A stretch of 64,000 nt of DNA from Rhizobium sp. FY34. Lineage in GTDB: Bacteria; Pseudomonadota; Alphaproteobacteria; Rhizobiales; Rhizobiaceae. Location of the stretch: NCBI RefSeq assembly GCF_005222845.1, contig NZ_STFZ01000018.1:124001-188000 (forward strand), read 5' to 3'. This document shows, in pieces, positions 7,405 to 18,038 of the stretch. The notes under the pieces are model-generated. The model was not told the DNA's origin. It did no database searches and was given only the letters and a program-made list of their open reading frames with translations. Position 1 is the stretch's first letter, and every line of letters starts with the position of its first letter. The position numbers and the translations under genes were made by a program.

Positions 7405-8010
7405 ATGATTGACATTTCTGCCGCAGCCGTGGAGGCCACCCGCTACGAAAACGTGGAGCGTATCCTCGATTCTGCGGAGCGCCTTTTCCGGCATTACGGA
7501 TATTCCAAGACCAATGTGGCCGATATTGCGCGCGACCTGTCGATGTCGTCTGCCAATATCTACCGCTTCTTCGCGTCCAAGTCGGAAATTCACCAGGCAC
7601 TCGCGAAACGGATGCTGAAGGCGCAATACGAGGCCCTGGCCGCCAATGCCAAGGGGCCGGGCACTGCCAGTGAACGCCTCAAACGGCATATCGTTCTGCA
7701 ACACCGCATTACCGTCGAGACCATGCTTGACGAGGAAAAGGTCCATGAAATTGTGCTGGTCGCGATGGATCAGCAATGGCAGGTCATCCAGGAGCATCTG
7801 GTCGAGATCCACAATCTTGTGCGTGGCGTTATCGAAGACGGCATTGCCGGCGGTGAATTCCGCCAGCAGGACAGTAAGCTGGCCGCCGAGTGCTTCATGC
7901 AATGCGGTGCCTCGGCCTGCCATCCGCAACTCGTATCCAAAAATATGATGCAGGACGAAACAGCGGGGCCGGAAGATCTGGCCGCCTTCATTCTGCGCGC
8001 GCTTATCTGA
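7405..8010 (+). CDS. TetR/AcrR-family transcriptional repressor (201 aa)
   Basis: The N-terminal helix-turn-helix spans about residues 15-60 (ERILDSAERLFRHYGYSKTN, then ADIARDLSMSSANIYRFFAS). The rest is the variable ligand-binding domain, rich in Met and Cys near its end. The ATG at 7405 is preceded by GGAAG 5 bp upstream; an in-frame TTG at 7393 is less suitable. It lies 18 bp downstream of a 26-bp palindrome and 62 bp upstream of an RND adaptor, so it most likely represses itself and the pump until a toxic ligand binds. Confidence 0.88.
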   Translation: MIDISAAAVEATRYENVERILDSAERLFRHYGYSKTNVADIARDLSMSSANIYRFFASKSEIHQALAKRMLKAQYEALAANAKGPGTASERLKRHIVLQHRITVETMLDEEKVHEIVLVAMDQQWQVIQEHLVEIHNLVRGVIEDGIAGGEFRQQDSKLAAECFMQCGASACHPQLVSKNMMQDETAGPEDLAAFILRALI

Positions 8011-8072
8011 ACACGGTTGAAGGATGCGTGCCTTGGGGGCGTGCAACCTTCCATTTCCATAGGGGGTTGGAC

Positions 8073-9203
8073 ATGTTCAACAGTCAGAGACACATCTGGA
8101 CGCCTCTCGTCATCGCGGTTTCGCTTGGCGCGCTTGTCGGCTGCGCCGAGGAAAGACAGGCGGAAGCGCCGGTGGTGCGGCCTGTGAAGGTCGTCGAGGT
8201 GGCCGCACCCGATGAAGGCCGCGTGCTGCAATATTCCGGCTCGGTCAAAGCCCGCAACGAGATTGCGCTTGGCTTTCGGGTGAATGGCAAGATTACTGAG
8301 CGGCTGGTGGATGTCGGGCAGCGGGTGAAGCAAGGCGACCTTCTGGCCCGGCTTGATCCCGTCGATTACGAACTTTCCGAGCGCCAGTCCGAAGCCGAGC
8401 TTGCGTCTGCGCAAAAGCAGGTGGAGATCACCCTTCTGGCGCTCAAGCGTGCGCAGATCCTTCAGGAAAAGAGCGCCGCCTCGCAATCCTCGCTCGAACA
8501 GAGCCAGCTTGCCCATGAGCAGGCCGTTTCATCGCGCGATGCGGCCGTATCGGCGCTGGAACAGGCTCGCAACCAGGTTGCCTATGCGGAGCTGAAATCC
8601 GATGTCGATGGTATCGTCACGGCTGCGAATGCCGAGGCCGGTCAGGTGGTTGCTACCGGGTCTGCCGTTGTCACCGTGGCCGCCGATGGCGCCAAGGAAA
8701 TCGAGATTGCCGTTCCGGAAAGCGATATCGCCGAATTCCGGCCAGGCAAGACTGTGGCCGCAAGCTTCTGGTCCAATAGCGGCCTGACGATGGATGGCAC
8801 GGTGCGCGAAGTGGCCGGCAGTGCCGACCGTCAGTCGCGAACCTTTGCGGTGCGCGTCAGTCTGCCGGACGACCCGCGTGTACTGCTCGGCATGACGGCA
8901 ACGGTGATCGCCAAGACCGATGATGCAAATCCCGCTTTTGTGCTGCCGCTTGGCGCCGTTGCCAAGCAGGACGGCAAGGCAATCGTCTGGCTGGTCGATC
9001 GCGATACGCAGACGGTGCATCTGCGAGAGATCACCGTTTCCGGCTTTGCCGAAGATGGCGTGCGCATCAGCCATGGGCTCGATATGGGCGATCTGGTTGT
9101 GGCCGCCGGCACGCAGTTCATGCGCGAGGATATGAAGGTCCGTCTCTATCAGGGTGGCGTGCAAAGTGCGGAGGAGGCGACACCGCCTCCGGCCCAGTCG
9201 TAA
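8073..9203 (+). CDS. RND efflux membrane-fusion (adaptor) lipoprotein (376 aa)
   Basis: Periplasmic adaptor linking the inner-membrane pump to an outer-membrane channel. Residues 1-22 form a lipoprotein signal with lipobox LVGC. A barrel-sandwich hybrid domain follows (GFRVNGKITERLVDVGQRVK), then a coiled-coil hairpin (about 100-165), the returning lipoyl half (SDVDGIVTAANAEAGQVV) and a beta-barrel. The tail is Pro rich. The start ATG 8073 follows AGGGGGTTGG. It lies between the TetR gene and the pump gene (24 bp gap), with no outer-membrane TolC-like gene in the cluster, so a channel encoded elsewhere must be used. Confidence 0.92.
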   Translation: MFNSQRHIWTPLVIAVSLGALVGCAEERQAEAPVVRPVKVVEVAAPDEGRVLQYSGSVKARNEIALGFRVNGKITERLVDVGQRVKQGDLLARLDPVDYELSERQSEAELASAQKQVEITLLALKRAQILQEKSAASQSSLEQSQLAHEQAVSSRDAAVSALEQARNQVAYAELKSDVDGIVTAANAEAGQVVATGSAVVTVAADGAKEIEIAVPESDIAEFRPGKTVAASFWSNSGLTMDGTVREVAGSADRQSRTFAVRVSLPDDPRVLLGMTATVIAKTDDANPAFVLPLGAVAKQDGKAIVWLVDRDTQTVHLREITVSGFAEDGVRISHGLDMGDLVVAAGTQFMREDMKVRLYQGGVQSAEEATPPPAQS

Positions 9204-9227
9204 CGCTTTCAAAGACAGGACCTTCCC

Positions 9228-12200
9228 ATGCAGTCCCCCCGTGATCCCGCATCCGGCAAGCAGCCGTTCAACCTGTCGCGCTGGGCCATTGCCCATCCGA
9301 GCATTGGCCGCTTTCTGTTTGGCCTGATCATCATCATCGGTGGCCTCGGCATCATGAACATGGGCCAGAAGGAAGATCCCGATTTCACCTTCCGCGTCAT
9401 GGTCGTGCAGGCCGTGTGGCCGGGCGCCTCGATCCAGGACATGCAGGATCAGGTGGTCAACAAGATCGAGCGCAAGCTGCAGGAAACCCCGCATCTCGAC
9501 TGGGTGAAATCCTATACGCGCGCCGGTTCCTCCATCACGACGTTGCAGATCAAGGGCGATACCAGCTCGGCCCAGGTGGCGGACGCCTTCTATCAGGTGC
9601 GCAAGAAGATCGGCGATATCGAGCAGGATCTGCCGAGCGGCCTTCTTGGCCCCTATTTCAACGATGAATTCGGCGATACCTATATCACGCTGCACGCCAT
9701 TACCGGCGATGGCTACAGCTATCCGGAACTGAAGGACTTCGCCATCCAGGCGCGTGACATGCTTCTGGCCACGCAAGGCGTCGAGAAGGTCTCGATCCTT
9801 GGTGCGCAGGACGAGAAGATCTATATTGACGTGTCGTCGAAGACGCTTGCCGAGCGCAATCTCACCTTCACCGATATCCAGAATGCGCTGGCCGGCCAGA
9901 ACACTGTCGATCCTGCCGGAACCGTCCAGACGGCAACCCGTTCGGTGCGCATCTCCGTCGAGGGCGGCGTGCGCACGCCGGAAGATATTCGCGAATTGCG
10001 TATTCGCAGCGGCGCCCAGGTGTTTCGCCTCGGCGACATCGCCACTGTCAGCAGCGGCCTGGTGGAACCGTATGATCGCAAGTTCCGCTTCAACGGCAAG
10101 GATGCTGTGGAAGTCGGCGTGGTGATGCAGAACGGCTTCAAGGTGACGGATGTCGGCACCTGGGTCGAGGCCACCTACAAGCGGTTCGAAGATGCGCTGC
10201 CGGTCGGCGTTGCCGTCGAGCAGATCTCCAACCAGCCGGAAGTGGTGCATGAGGCAGTCGGCGAATTCTCCCAAGCTTTGCTCGAAGCGCTGGTCATCGT
10301 GCTGGTCGTGTCGCTGCTGTCCATCGGCTGGCGCTCCGGCATCGTGATTGCGATCACCATTCCGCTGGTGCTCGCGGCAACGCTTGCCATCATGTACGAG
10401 ATCGGCATTGAACTGCAGCGCATCTCGCTCGGCGCTCTCATCATTGCACTCGGCCTTCTGGTGGATGACGCGATGATCGTCGTGGAAATGATGGAGCGCA
10501 AGCTGGAGGAGGGGCTGGAGAAGCTCGATGCCGCCACTTTCGCCTATTCCTCCACCGCCTTTCCGATGCTGACCGGCACGCTGATCACCACGGCCGGCTT
10601 CATCCCGGTCGGATTTGCCGAATCCACGGCCGGTGAATATGTCCGCTCGCTGTTTTACGTGGTCGGCATCGCCCTCGTGACCTCCTGGTTCGTCGCGGTC
10701 TATTTCACGCCCTGGCTCGGCTACATGATCCTGAAGCAGCGCGCACATGCCGGCACGCATCGCGATGTCTATGATACGCGCTTCTATCGCGGCCTGCGCG
10801 CCATGGTCTCCTGGTCGGTGCGTCATCGGCTGATCGTGCTGATGCTGACGGTTGCCACCTTCTTCGGCAGCCTCTGGTCGTTCCAGTTCATTCCGCAAAG
10901 CTTCTTTCCGCAATCCTCACGCCCGGAAATCCTGGTCGACATGTGGCTGCCGGAAGGCACTGCGATTGAGGAGGTCGAGCGCCAGGCCAAGGCGCTTGAG
11001 GCCAAGATCATGGATGATCCGGACAAGACGTTCATCGCCACCTTCATCGGCGAAGGCGCGCCGCGCTTCTTCCTGCCGCTCGACCAGCAATTGCGCAATC
11101 CGAACTTCGCCCAGCTTCTCGTGATGTCCAAGGGCGTGGAGGAACGTGAACGGATGATCGTCAAGCTGCGCAAGATTCTCGCGCAAGACTTCCCCACCGT
11201 GCGCAGCAAGGTCGACCGTCTGTTCCTCGGGCCGCCGGTCGGCTGGGCCTTACAGATGCGCGTGACCGGTCCTGACCGTGCGCAGGTTCGCCTCATCGCG
11301 GACCAGGTGAAGGAGCGTTTTCACCAGAACCCGCTGCTCGGCACGATCCATGATGATTGGCTGGAGCCGGTGACGAGCATGAAACTGGTCATCGACCAGG
11401 ACCGCGCCCGCGCACTTGGCGTCTCGTCGCAGCGCGTGCGCCAGATGCTCTATGCGGCGATGAGTGGGGCCGAACTCGACCAGTTCCGCGATGGCGAGGA
11501 GACGGTGTCTATCGTTGCCCGCGAGCCTGAAGCCACGCGCAGCCTGCTGACGGCGGTGGAATCGGTCTATATCCCGACGGATAACGGCACTTTCGTGCCG
11601 GTCTCGCAGATCGCCCGTGTCGTGCCGGTCCAGGAAAACGGCATCGAATGGCGCCGCGACCGCCTGCCGACCATTTCGGTCAAGGCGACAGTGCCGGATG
11701 GCGTGGAGCCGAACGACCTGGCCTTGAAGATGTACAAGGGCATGGACGATCTCGTGTCCGCCCTGCCGTCAGGCTACAAGGTCGAGATCCAGGGCGGCGC
11801 GGAAGATGCGGCGGAAAGCCAGATTTCTATTGCCGCCAAGGCACCGGTCATGCTGTTCGTCATCGTCGTGCTGCTGATGATCCAGTTGCAGCATTTCGGC
11901 AAATCGATGCTGGTGTTGGCGACAGGTCCGCTCGGTATTATCGGAGCAGCCGCAGCGCTTCTCATCACCGGGGCACCCTTCGGCTTTGTCGCCATTCTCG
12001 GCGTCATTGCGCTGCTCGGCATCATCATCCGCAACTCGATCATTCTCGTCGATCAGATCGACCAGGATATCGCCTCGGGCATGCCGCGTCAGGAAGCGAT
12101 CATTGGCTCTGCCGTGCGGCGTTTCCGGCCGATCATGCTCACCGCACTGGTGGCGGTTCTGGCGCTCATTCCCATCTCGCGCGGTCTTTTCTGGGGACCG

Positions 12201-12380
12201 CTCGCCTATGCCATGATGGGTGGCATCATGGTGGGCACCGTGCTGACCATTCTGGTCCTGCCGGCCGGCTATGCCCTGTTCTTCGGCCGTGAGCCGAAGG
12301 TGAAGAACACCTCCGCGGGTGAAAACGATGATCAGCCGCGGGATCCAAAGTCGCTCAGTCTTTCCACCGCCGCTGAGTGA
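9228..12380 (+). CDS. RND-family efflux pump (AcrB/HAE type, 1050 aa)
   Basis: A proton-driven inner-membrane transporter. It has the standard 12-helix layout with two large periplasmic loops after TM1 and TM7. TM4 carries the proton-relay Asp pair in LGLLVDDAMIVVEMMER, and the second half ends in the conserved TM10-12 block (IIIRNSIILVDQI, TALVAVLALIPIS). Length is typical. The substrate cannot be read from sequence. This subclass (PDFTFRVMVVQAVWPGA at the first loop) is found with a lone adaptor and TetR regulator. A 12-bp terminator stem follows 7 bp after the stop. Confidence 0.94.
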   Translation: MQSPRDPASGKQPFNLSRWAIAHPSIGRFLFGLIIIIGGLGIMNMGQKEDPDFTFRVMVVQAVWPGASIQDMQDQVVNKIERKLQETPHLDWVKSYTRAGSSITTLQIKGDTSSAQVADAFYQVRKKIGDIEQDLPSGLLGPYFNDEFGDTYITLHAITGDGYSYPELKDFAIQARDMLLATQGVEKVSILGAQDEKIYIDVSSKTLAERNLTFTDIQNALAGQNTVDPAGTVQTATRSVRISVEGGVRTPEDIRELRIRSGAQVFRLGDIATVSSGLVEPYDRKFRFNGKDAVEVGVVMQNGFKVTDVGTWVEATYKRFEDALPVGVAVEQISNQPEVVHEAVGEFSQALLEALVIVLVVSLLSIGWRSGIVIAITIPLVLAATLAIMYEIGIELQRISLGALIIALGLLVDDAMIVVEMMERKLEEGLEKLDAATFAYSSTAFPMLTGTLITTAGFIPVGFAESTAGEYVRSLFYVVGIALVTSWFVAVYFTPWLGYMILKQRAHAGTHRDVYDTRFYRGLRAMVSWSVRHRLIVLMLTVATFFGSLWSFQFIPQSFFPQSSRPEILVDMWLPEGTAIEEVERQAKALEAKIMDDPDKTFIATFIGEGAPRFFLPLDQQLRNPNFAQLLVMSKGVEERERMIVKLRKILAQDFPTVRSKVDRLFLGPPVGWALQMRVTGPDRAQVRLIADQVKERFHQNPLLGTIHDDWLEPVTSMKLVIDQDRARALGVSSQRVRQMLYAAMSGAELDQFRDGEETVSIVAREPEATRSLLTAVESVYIPTDNGTFVPVSQIARVVPVQENGIEWRRDRLPTISVKATVPDGVEPNDLALKMYKGMDDLVSALPSGYKVEIQGGAEDAAESQISIAAKAPVMLFVIVVLLMIQLQHFGKSMLVLATGPLGIIGAAAALLITGAPFGFVAILGVIALLGIIIRNSIILVDQIDQDIASGMPRQEAIIGSAVRRFRPIMLTALVAVLALIPISRGLFWGPLAYAMMGGIMVGTVLTILVLPAGYALFFGREPKVKNTSAGENDDQPRDPKSLSLSTAAE

Positions 12381-12386
12381 GCGACT

Positions 12387-12425
12387 GGCGGGAAGCGATT
12401 ACCCCGTCGCTTCCCGCCGCCTTTC
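12387..12425 (+). terminator. Rho-independent terminator after the RND operon
   Basis: A 12-bp perfect stem (GGCGGGAAGCGA with its complement at 12407-12418) has an 8-nt loop and is followed by a T-rich stretch. Confidence 0.7.
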
Positions 12426-12590
12426 TTGTCCTTCCGGATCGCTTTTGGCCGTGTTTGGAATGGCTGTTGCCGAAGCCGCCGACAAAGAGTGGAAATTTCC
12501 TCTGCCGTGAGCGCGTCGGGTCTGCGGTTCCTCGCGCCCTGGCATGACAAAGGATAGTTTCCGGTCAATCGTAGTGGACCGGAGTATTCC

Positions 12591-13577
12591 ATGAACCGCC
12601 TTCTCATTCTTGGCACGGCATTCGCCGCCCTTCTTGCCGCACCGGCGCTGGCCCAGCAGCCAACCAAGCTCCTCAACGCCTCCTATGACGTTGCGCGCGA
12701 ATTGTTCGCCGCGGAAAACGAAGCGTTCCTCAAGATCCATCCGGGCGTCACCATCGACCAGTCGCATGCCGGCACCTCCAAGCAGGCCCGCGCCATTGTT
12801 GAAGGTCTGGAAGCCGATGTCGTGACCTTCAACCAGGTGACGGATATCGACTTCCTGGTGAAGCAGGGATTTGTTTCAGCCGACTGGCAGAAGGATTTCC
12901 CCAACAGCGCTTCGCCCTTCTATTCCTTCCCGTCCTTCCTGGTGCGCGCCGGCAATCCGAAGAACATCAAGGACTGGAATGATCTGGCCCGCGACGATGT
13001 GAAGGTGATCTTCCCCAACCCGAAGACCTCCGGCAATGCCCGCTATACCTATCTGGCCGCCACGGCCTATGCCAAGGAAGCCTTTGGCGGCGACGAGGAG
13101 AAGGTGGAAGCCTTCGTGAAGAAGATTTTCGACAATGTGCCTGTGTTTGACACCGGAGGCCGCGCTGCCACGACCACTTTTGTCGAACGCGAAACTGGCG
13201 ACGTGCTTATCACCTTCGAGGCTGAAACGCGCGGCATTGCCAAGCAGTACGGTGCCGACAAGGTCGAGGGCGTCATCCCGTCCGTCTCGCTTCTGGCCGA
13301 GTTCCCGGTCGCCATCGTCGACAAGGTCGCCGACAAGCGCGGCAGCCGCGAACTGGCCAAGGCCTATCTCGATTTCCTCTATTCAGAAGACGGCCAGCGC
13401 GTGGCGGCAAAATTCGGCCACCGTGTCCACAACGAAAAGGTGGCCGGCGAATTCAAGGCAGAATTCCCCGAAATCCGCCTGGTTAATGTCGATGACGTGT
13501 TTGGCGGCTGGGACAAGATCCAGAAGGAGTATTTTGCTTCTGGTGCCACCCTCGACAAGCTGTACGGCAGCCGCTAA
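12591..13577 (+). CDS. Sulfate ABC transporter, periplasmic binding protein (328 aa)
   Basis: Type II binding protein of the Sbp/CysP family that delivers sulfate (or thiosulfate) to CysTWA. A Sec signal peptide covers residues 1-21 (AALLAAPALA-Q). Family marks are NASYDVARELF near the mature N-terminus, HAGTSKQARAIVEG, and ADVVTFNQVTDID. The C-terminal YLDFLYSEDGQ and FGHRV segments are also typical. The start ATG 12591 follows GGAG. It is the first gene of the sulfate operon; a terminator-like hairpin separates it from cysT. It could be either Sbp or CysP; the sequence alone does not settle which oxyanion is preferred. Confidence 0.92.
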   Translation: MNRLLILGTAFAALLAAPALAQQPTKLLNASYDVARELFAAENEAFLKIHPGVTIDQSHAGTSKQARAIVEGLEADVVTFNQVTDIDFLVKQGFVSADWQKDFPNSASPFYSFPSFLVRAGNPKNIKDWNDLARDDVKVIFPNPKTSGNARYTYLAATAYAKEAFGGDEEKVEAFVKKIFDNVPVFDTGGRAATTTFVERETGDVLITFEAETRGIAKQYGADKVEGVIPSVSLLAEFPVAIVDKVADKRGSRELAKAYLDFLYSEDGQRVAAKFGHRVHNEKVAGEFKAEFPEIRLVNVDDVFGGWDKIQKEYFASGATLDKLYGSR

Positions 13578-13600
13578 CCGACACTTGGATCTCAACGATG

Positions 13601-13629
13601 AAACCCGGCGGAGCCTCTCCGCCGGGTTT
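13601..13629 (+). terminator. Intra-operon hairpin between binding protein and cysT
   Basis: A 12-bp perfect stem (AAACCCGGCGGA and complement) with a 5-nt loop lies 23 bp after the binding-protein stop and 27 bp before the cysT start. The trailing T run is short (TTTTG). It probably lets most transcripts stop after the binding protein, or protects its mRNA 3' end, yielding excess binding protein over membrane subunits. Confidence 0.7.
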
Positions 13630-13655
13630 TGCCATGAACAACGGGAACTATATCG

Positions 13656-14477
13656 GTGAAACGCAACGTCCTGCCCGGTTTGCGGCTGTCGCTCGGGATC
13701 ACCCTTTTCTATGTCGGCCTGATTGTCGTTCTGCCGCTTGCGGCGCTGGCGGTGAAGGCGGCCAGTCTCGGGCCATCGGAATATTGGTCGATTGTTTCAT
13801 CGCCGCGCGCGGTAGCAAGCTATCGCGTGACGGTGCTGGCCGCCTTTGCGGCTACCGTCTTCAATCTCTTCTTCGGCGTGGCGCTGGCCTGGGTGCTGAC
13901 GCGCTACCGGTTTCCCGGTCGCCGGCTGATCGATGCCATGGTGGACCTGCCGTTTGCGCTGCCGACAGCGGTTGCCGGCATATCATTGACGGCTTTGTTT
14001 TCCGCCAATGGCTGGTTCGGTTCCGTGCTGGCCGATCTCGGTATCAAGGTGGCCTATACGCCGCTCGGCATCATGATCGCCATGTGCTTCACCAGCCTGC
14101 CGTTTATCGTTCGCACGGTGCAGCCGGTGCTGGAGGATCTCGATCCAGCCTTTGAAGAGGCGGCGCAATCGCTGGGTGGTTCCGACTGGACGATCTTTCG
14201 CAAGGTTATCCTGCCGCTTCTGACGCCCGCACTTCTGGCCGGCACCTCGCTGTCCTTTGCCCGTTCGCTGGGGGAGTTCGGCGCCATCATCTTCATTGCC
14301 GGAAACCAGCCGATGTCGACGGAGATTACCGCTCTCCTCGTCTTCATCCGGCTTGAAGAATATGATTACCAGGCAGCTGCCGCGATTGCCTCGGTTCTTT
14401 TGATCACGGCCTTCGCAATGCTGGCCGTCACCAATTGGCTTCAGGCGCGCGCCTTGCGCTATACGGTGAAGGGATAG
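13656..14477 (+). CDS. cysT: Sulfate ABC transporter permease CysT (273 aa)
   Basis: Inner-membrane subunit with six predicted helices. The ABC-permease EAA loop is DPAFEEAAQSLGGSDWTIF, the contact site for CysA. Strong family marks are VDLPFALPTAVAGISLTALF and RSLGEFGAIIFIAGN. Translation starts at GTG 13656, the codon that best fits the family N-terminus. The stop lies 3 bp before cysW, so translation is likely coupled. CysT is also called CysU. Confidence 0.93.
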   Translation: MKRNVLPGLRLSLGITLFYVGLIVVLPLAALAVKAASLGPSEYWSIVSSPRAVASYRVTVLAAFAATVFNLFFGVALAWVLTRYRFPGRRLIDAMVDLPFALPTAVAGISLTALFSANGWFGSVLADLGIKVAYTPLGIMIAMCFTSLPFIVRTVQPVLEDLDPAFEEAAQSLGGSDWTIFRKVILPLLTPALLAGTSLSFARSLGEFGAIIFIAGNQPMSTEITALLVFIRLEEYDYQAAAAIASVLLITAFAMLAVTNWLQARALRYTVKG

Positions 14478-14480
14478 ACC

Positions 14481-15376
14481 ATGAGCCAGACGACATCCCG
14501 CAAAAAACCGCCGCGTGTCGGTGACAACCCGCTGTTTCGCCGCAGCCTGATCGGCATCGTTCTGGTGCTCGGCGCGCTGCTGATCCTTGCGCCACTGATC
14601 ATCATCGGCGTCGAGGCATTCAGCAAGGGCTGGCAGGTCTATATTGGCACGCTGAACCATCCCGATACGCGCCATGCGATCATGCTCACCGTCACCACGG
14701 CGCTGATTGCCGTGCCACTCAACACCATTTTCGGCGTGGCTGCCGCCTGGGCGATCACCAAGTTCGATTTCCGCGGCAAGCGGCTGCTGCTGGTGATCAT
14801 CGAAATTCCGTTTTCCGTCTCGCCCATCGTGGCCGGCGTCGCCTATCTCTTCGTCTATGGCCTGCAGGGACTGTTTGGCCCGCTGCTTGATGCCTATGAC
14901 GTCAAGATCCTGTTTGCCTTGCCGGGCATCGTGATTGCCTCGATGTTCGTTACGGCCCCGTTTGTGGCGCGCGAATTGATCCCGCTGATGCAGGCGCAGG
15001 GACGTGATCTGGAAGAGGCGTCCACCTCGCTTGGCGCGTCTGGCTGGCGCACCTTCTTTTCCGTCACGCTGCCCAATGTGAAATGGGCGCTGCTCTATGG
15101 CGTCGTGCTGTGCAATGCCCGCGTGATGGGCGAGTTCGGCGCGGTCTCCATCGTATCGGGCAATATTCGCGGCCAGACCAATACGCTGCCGCTGCATATC
15201 GAACTTCTCTACCACGATTATCAGGCGACCGGCGCTTTTGCCTCCGCCTCCATCCTGGCGGTCATTGCCGTCTTCACCATCATCGCCAAGGTGGCGCTGG
15301 AACGGCAGGGCGCCGGGCGCCGCATGAAGACTGCCGAGACCGTTACCGCAGCTGCCGCGCCGCAGGGAATACGCCC

Positions 15377-15380
<4 letters not shown>
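14481..15380 (+). CDS. cysW: Sulfate ABC transporter permease CysW (299 aa)
   Basis: Second membrane subunit. Six predicted helices, EAA loop DLEEASTSLGASGWRTFF, and the CysW mark NARVMGEFGAVSIVSGNIRG. The C-terminal cytoplasmic tail (GRRMKTAETVTAAAAP) is variable. The TGA stop overlaps the ATG of cysA by 4 bp (ATGA). Confidence 0.94.
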
Positions 15381-16402
<1,022 letters not shown>

Positions 16403-16412
16403 GTCGTCGGGA

Positions 16413-16477
16413 AGTCCCCCTCTGGCTGCCGCCATCTCCCCCCTTGTGGGGGAGATGGCGGCAGCCAGAGGGGGACT
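16413..16477. repeat. Perfect 29-bp inverted repeat (rhizobial intergenic mosaic element)
   Basis: Arms 16413-16441 and 16449-16477 are exact inverse complements over 29 bp with a 7-nt loop. The arm contains CCCCCTCTGG, CTGCCGCC and ATCTCCCC blocks that recur at 30.3, 48.6 and 54.3 kb. It lies 10 bp after the cysA stop. The block structure fits the RIME family known from Rhizobium and Agrobacterium (family assignment from memory). Confidence 0.75.
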
Positions 16478-16496
16478 CTTTCCCCAAAGCCGTAAC

Positions 16497-16526
16497 AAAA
16501 AGGCGCCGGTTTCCCGACGCCTTTTT
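16497..16526. terminator. Bidirectional terminator between cysA and the dehydrogenase
   Basis: AAAAAGGCG and CGCCTTTTT form a 9-bp stem with A and T tracts on either side, so it can end both the plus-strand cys operon and the minus-strand dehydrogenase gene. Confidence 0.75.
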
Positions 16527-16547
16527 TATTTCAAACCAGCAAACCGC

Positions 16548-17984
16548 TCAGTTCATCTGGCTGACGAAGCGGGTTTCCAGATAAGCTTCAACGGCTTCCG
16601 AGCCGCCTTCCGTGCCGTAGCCGGAATCCTTGATGCCGCCGAATGGCACTTCCGGAATGGCCAGACCATTGTGGTTGATGGTCAGCATGCCGGCTTCCAG
16701 CTTCTGGCTCAGCGCATGGGCGGTCTTGACCGAACCGGTAAAGGCATAGGAGGCAAGGCCAAACGGCAGGCGGTTGGATTCAGCCAGCGCATCTTCCAGC
16801 GTCGAGAAGCGGTTGACGATGGCGATCGGGCCGAAGGGCTCCTCGTTCATCATCTTGGCCGAGGTCGGCACATCGACGAGAACCGTCGGTTCGAAGAAGT
16901 GGCCCTTGTTGCCGATGCGCTTGCCGCCGGTCTTCAGGATCGCGCCCTTGGAAACTGCGTCCTGGATCATGTCTTCCATGGCCGGGATGCGGCGCTCATT
17001 GGCAAGCGGACCCATCGTTACGCCATCTTCCAGACCATTGCCGATCTTCAGGCTCTCGGCATATTTCACGATGCCGTCGATGAACTGGTCGGCCACGCCA
17101 TCCTGGATGAGGAAGCGGGTCGGAGCGACGCAGACCTGGCCGGCATTGCGGAATTTCGCCGTGGCGGACACTTCGATGGCCTTGTCGAGATCGGCATCGT
17201 TGAAGACGACGACCGGTGCATGGCCGCCGAGTTCCATCGTGGCGCGCTTCATGTGCTTGCCGGCAAGCGACGAGAGATATTTGCCAACCGGGGTGGAGCC
17301 GGTGAACGAGATCTTGCGGATGACCGGATGCGGAATGAGATATTCCGAGATTTCAGCCGGTACGCCATAGACCAGGTTGACGACGCCGGCCGGAATGCCG
17401 GCATCGGCAAAGGCGCGGATCAGTTCAGCCGGCGAGGCGGGCGTTTCTTCCGGCGCCTTGACGATGATGGAGCAGCCGGTGGCAACCGCTGCGGAAAGCT
17501 TGCGCACGACCTGGTTGATCGGGAAATTCCACGGGGTGAAGGCTGCGACCGGGCCGACCGGGAACTTGATCGCCATGTTGGACACGCCACCGAAGCGGGC
17601 CGGAATGATTTGGCCATAGGTGCGGCGCGATTCTTCGGCAAACCAGTCGATCGTGTCGGCGGCATTGTTGATTTCGGCCTTCGACTGGGCAATCGGCTTG
17701 CCCTGTTCGCGCGTCATCAGCCAGGCGATGTAGTCCATGCGCTGGCGCACGAGATCGGCTGCCTTGCGCATGATCTTGGAGCGTTCAAAAGCCGGCGTAT
17801 CGCGCCAGATCTTGAAACCCTTGTCGGCTGCTTCCAGCGCAAGGTCGAGATCTGCCTTTTCGGCATGGGCGATCTGGCCGATGATTTCCTGGGTGGCAGG
17901 ATCTTCCACCGGAATGGTCTTGCCGCCAAGCGCATCGCGCCATTCGCCGGCAATGAAAAGTTTTACGTCAGGATAGCTATGCAT
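16548..17984 (-). CDS. Succinate-semialdehyde-type aldehyde dehydrogenase (478 aa)
   Basis: NAD(P)-dependent aldehyde dehydrogenase. The cofactor-binding PWNFP motif is at about 151-155, Lys176 lies in IIVKAPEE, general base Glu251 in ELGGHAP and nucleophile Cys285 in GQVCVAP. The overall pattern, including FTGSTPVGK and the C-terminal [11 protein letters not shown], fits GabD-like enzymes that oxidise succinate semialdehyde to succinate in the GABA shunt. Alpha-ketoglutarate semialdehyde dehydrogenases are close relatives and cannot be excluded. No gabT or gabP is adjacent. A perfect EcfG promoter (18039-18063) lies 55 bp upstream, pointing to induction in the general stress response. Confidence 0.88.
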   Translation of the reverse strand: MHSYPDVKLFIAGEWRDALGGKTIPVEDPATQEIIGQIAHAEKADLDLALEAADKGFKIWRDTPAFERSKIMRKAADLVRQRMDYIAWLMTREQGKPIAQSKAEINNAADTIDWFAEESRRTYGQIIPARFGGVSNMAIKFPVGPVAAFTPWNFPINQVVRKLSAAVATGCSIIVKAPEETPASPAELIRAFADAGIPAGVVNLVYGVPAEISEYLIPHPVIRKISFTGSTPVGKYLSSLAGKHMKRATMELGGHAPVVVFNDADLDKAIEVSATAKFRNAGQVCVAPTRFLIQDGVADQFIDGIVKYAESLKIGNGLEDGVTMGPLANERRIPAMEDMIQDAVSKGAILKTGGKRIGNKGHFFEPTVLVDVPTSAKMMNEEPFGPIAIVNRFSTLEDALAESNRLPFGLASYAFTGSVKTAHALSQKLEAGMLTINHNGLAIPEVPFGGIKDSGYGTEGGSEAVEAYLETRFVSQMN

Positions 17985-18038
17985 GGGGACCTCAATTTAA
18001 GTCTGCAGTCGCGGATGGGCGTGGTGGCTCCGCGAAAA

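Noticed and set aside
8529..10913. Long open frame (794 codons) opposite the RND adaptor and pump
   Set aside because: His/Asp/Gly-rich antisense frame typical of high-GC DNA; the plus-strand genes have full domain support.
16413..16477. Palindrome as the end of an insertion sequence
   Set aside because: No transposase gene or target duplication was found nearby; it fits a non-coding intergenic element better.
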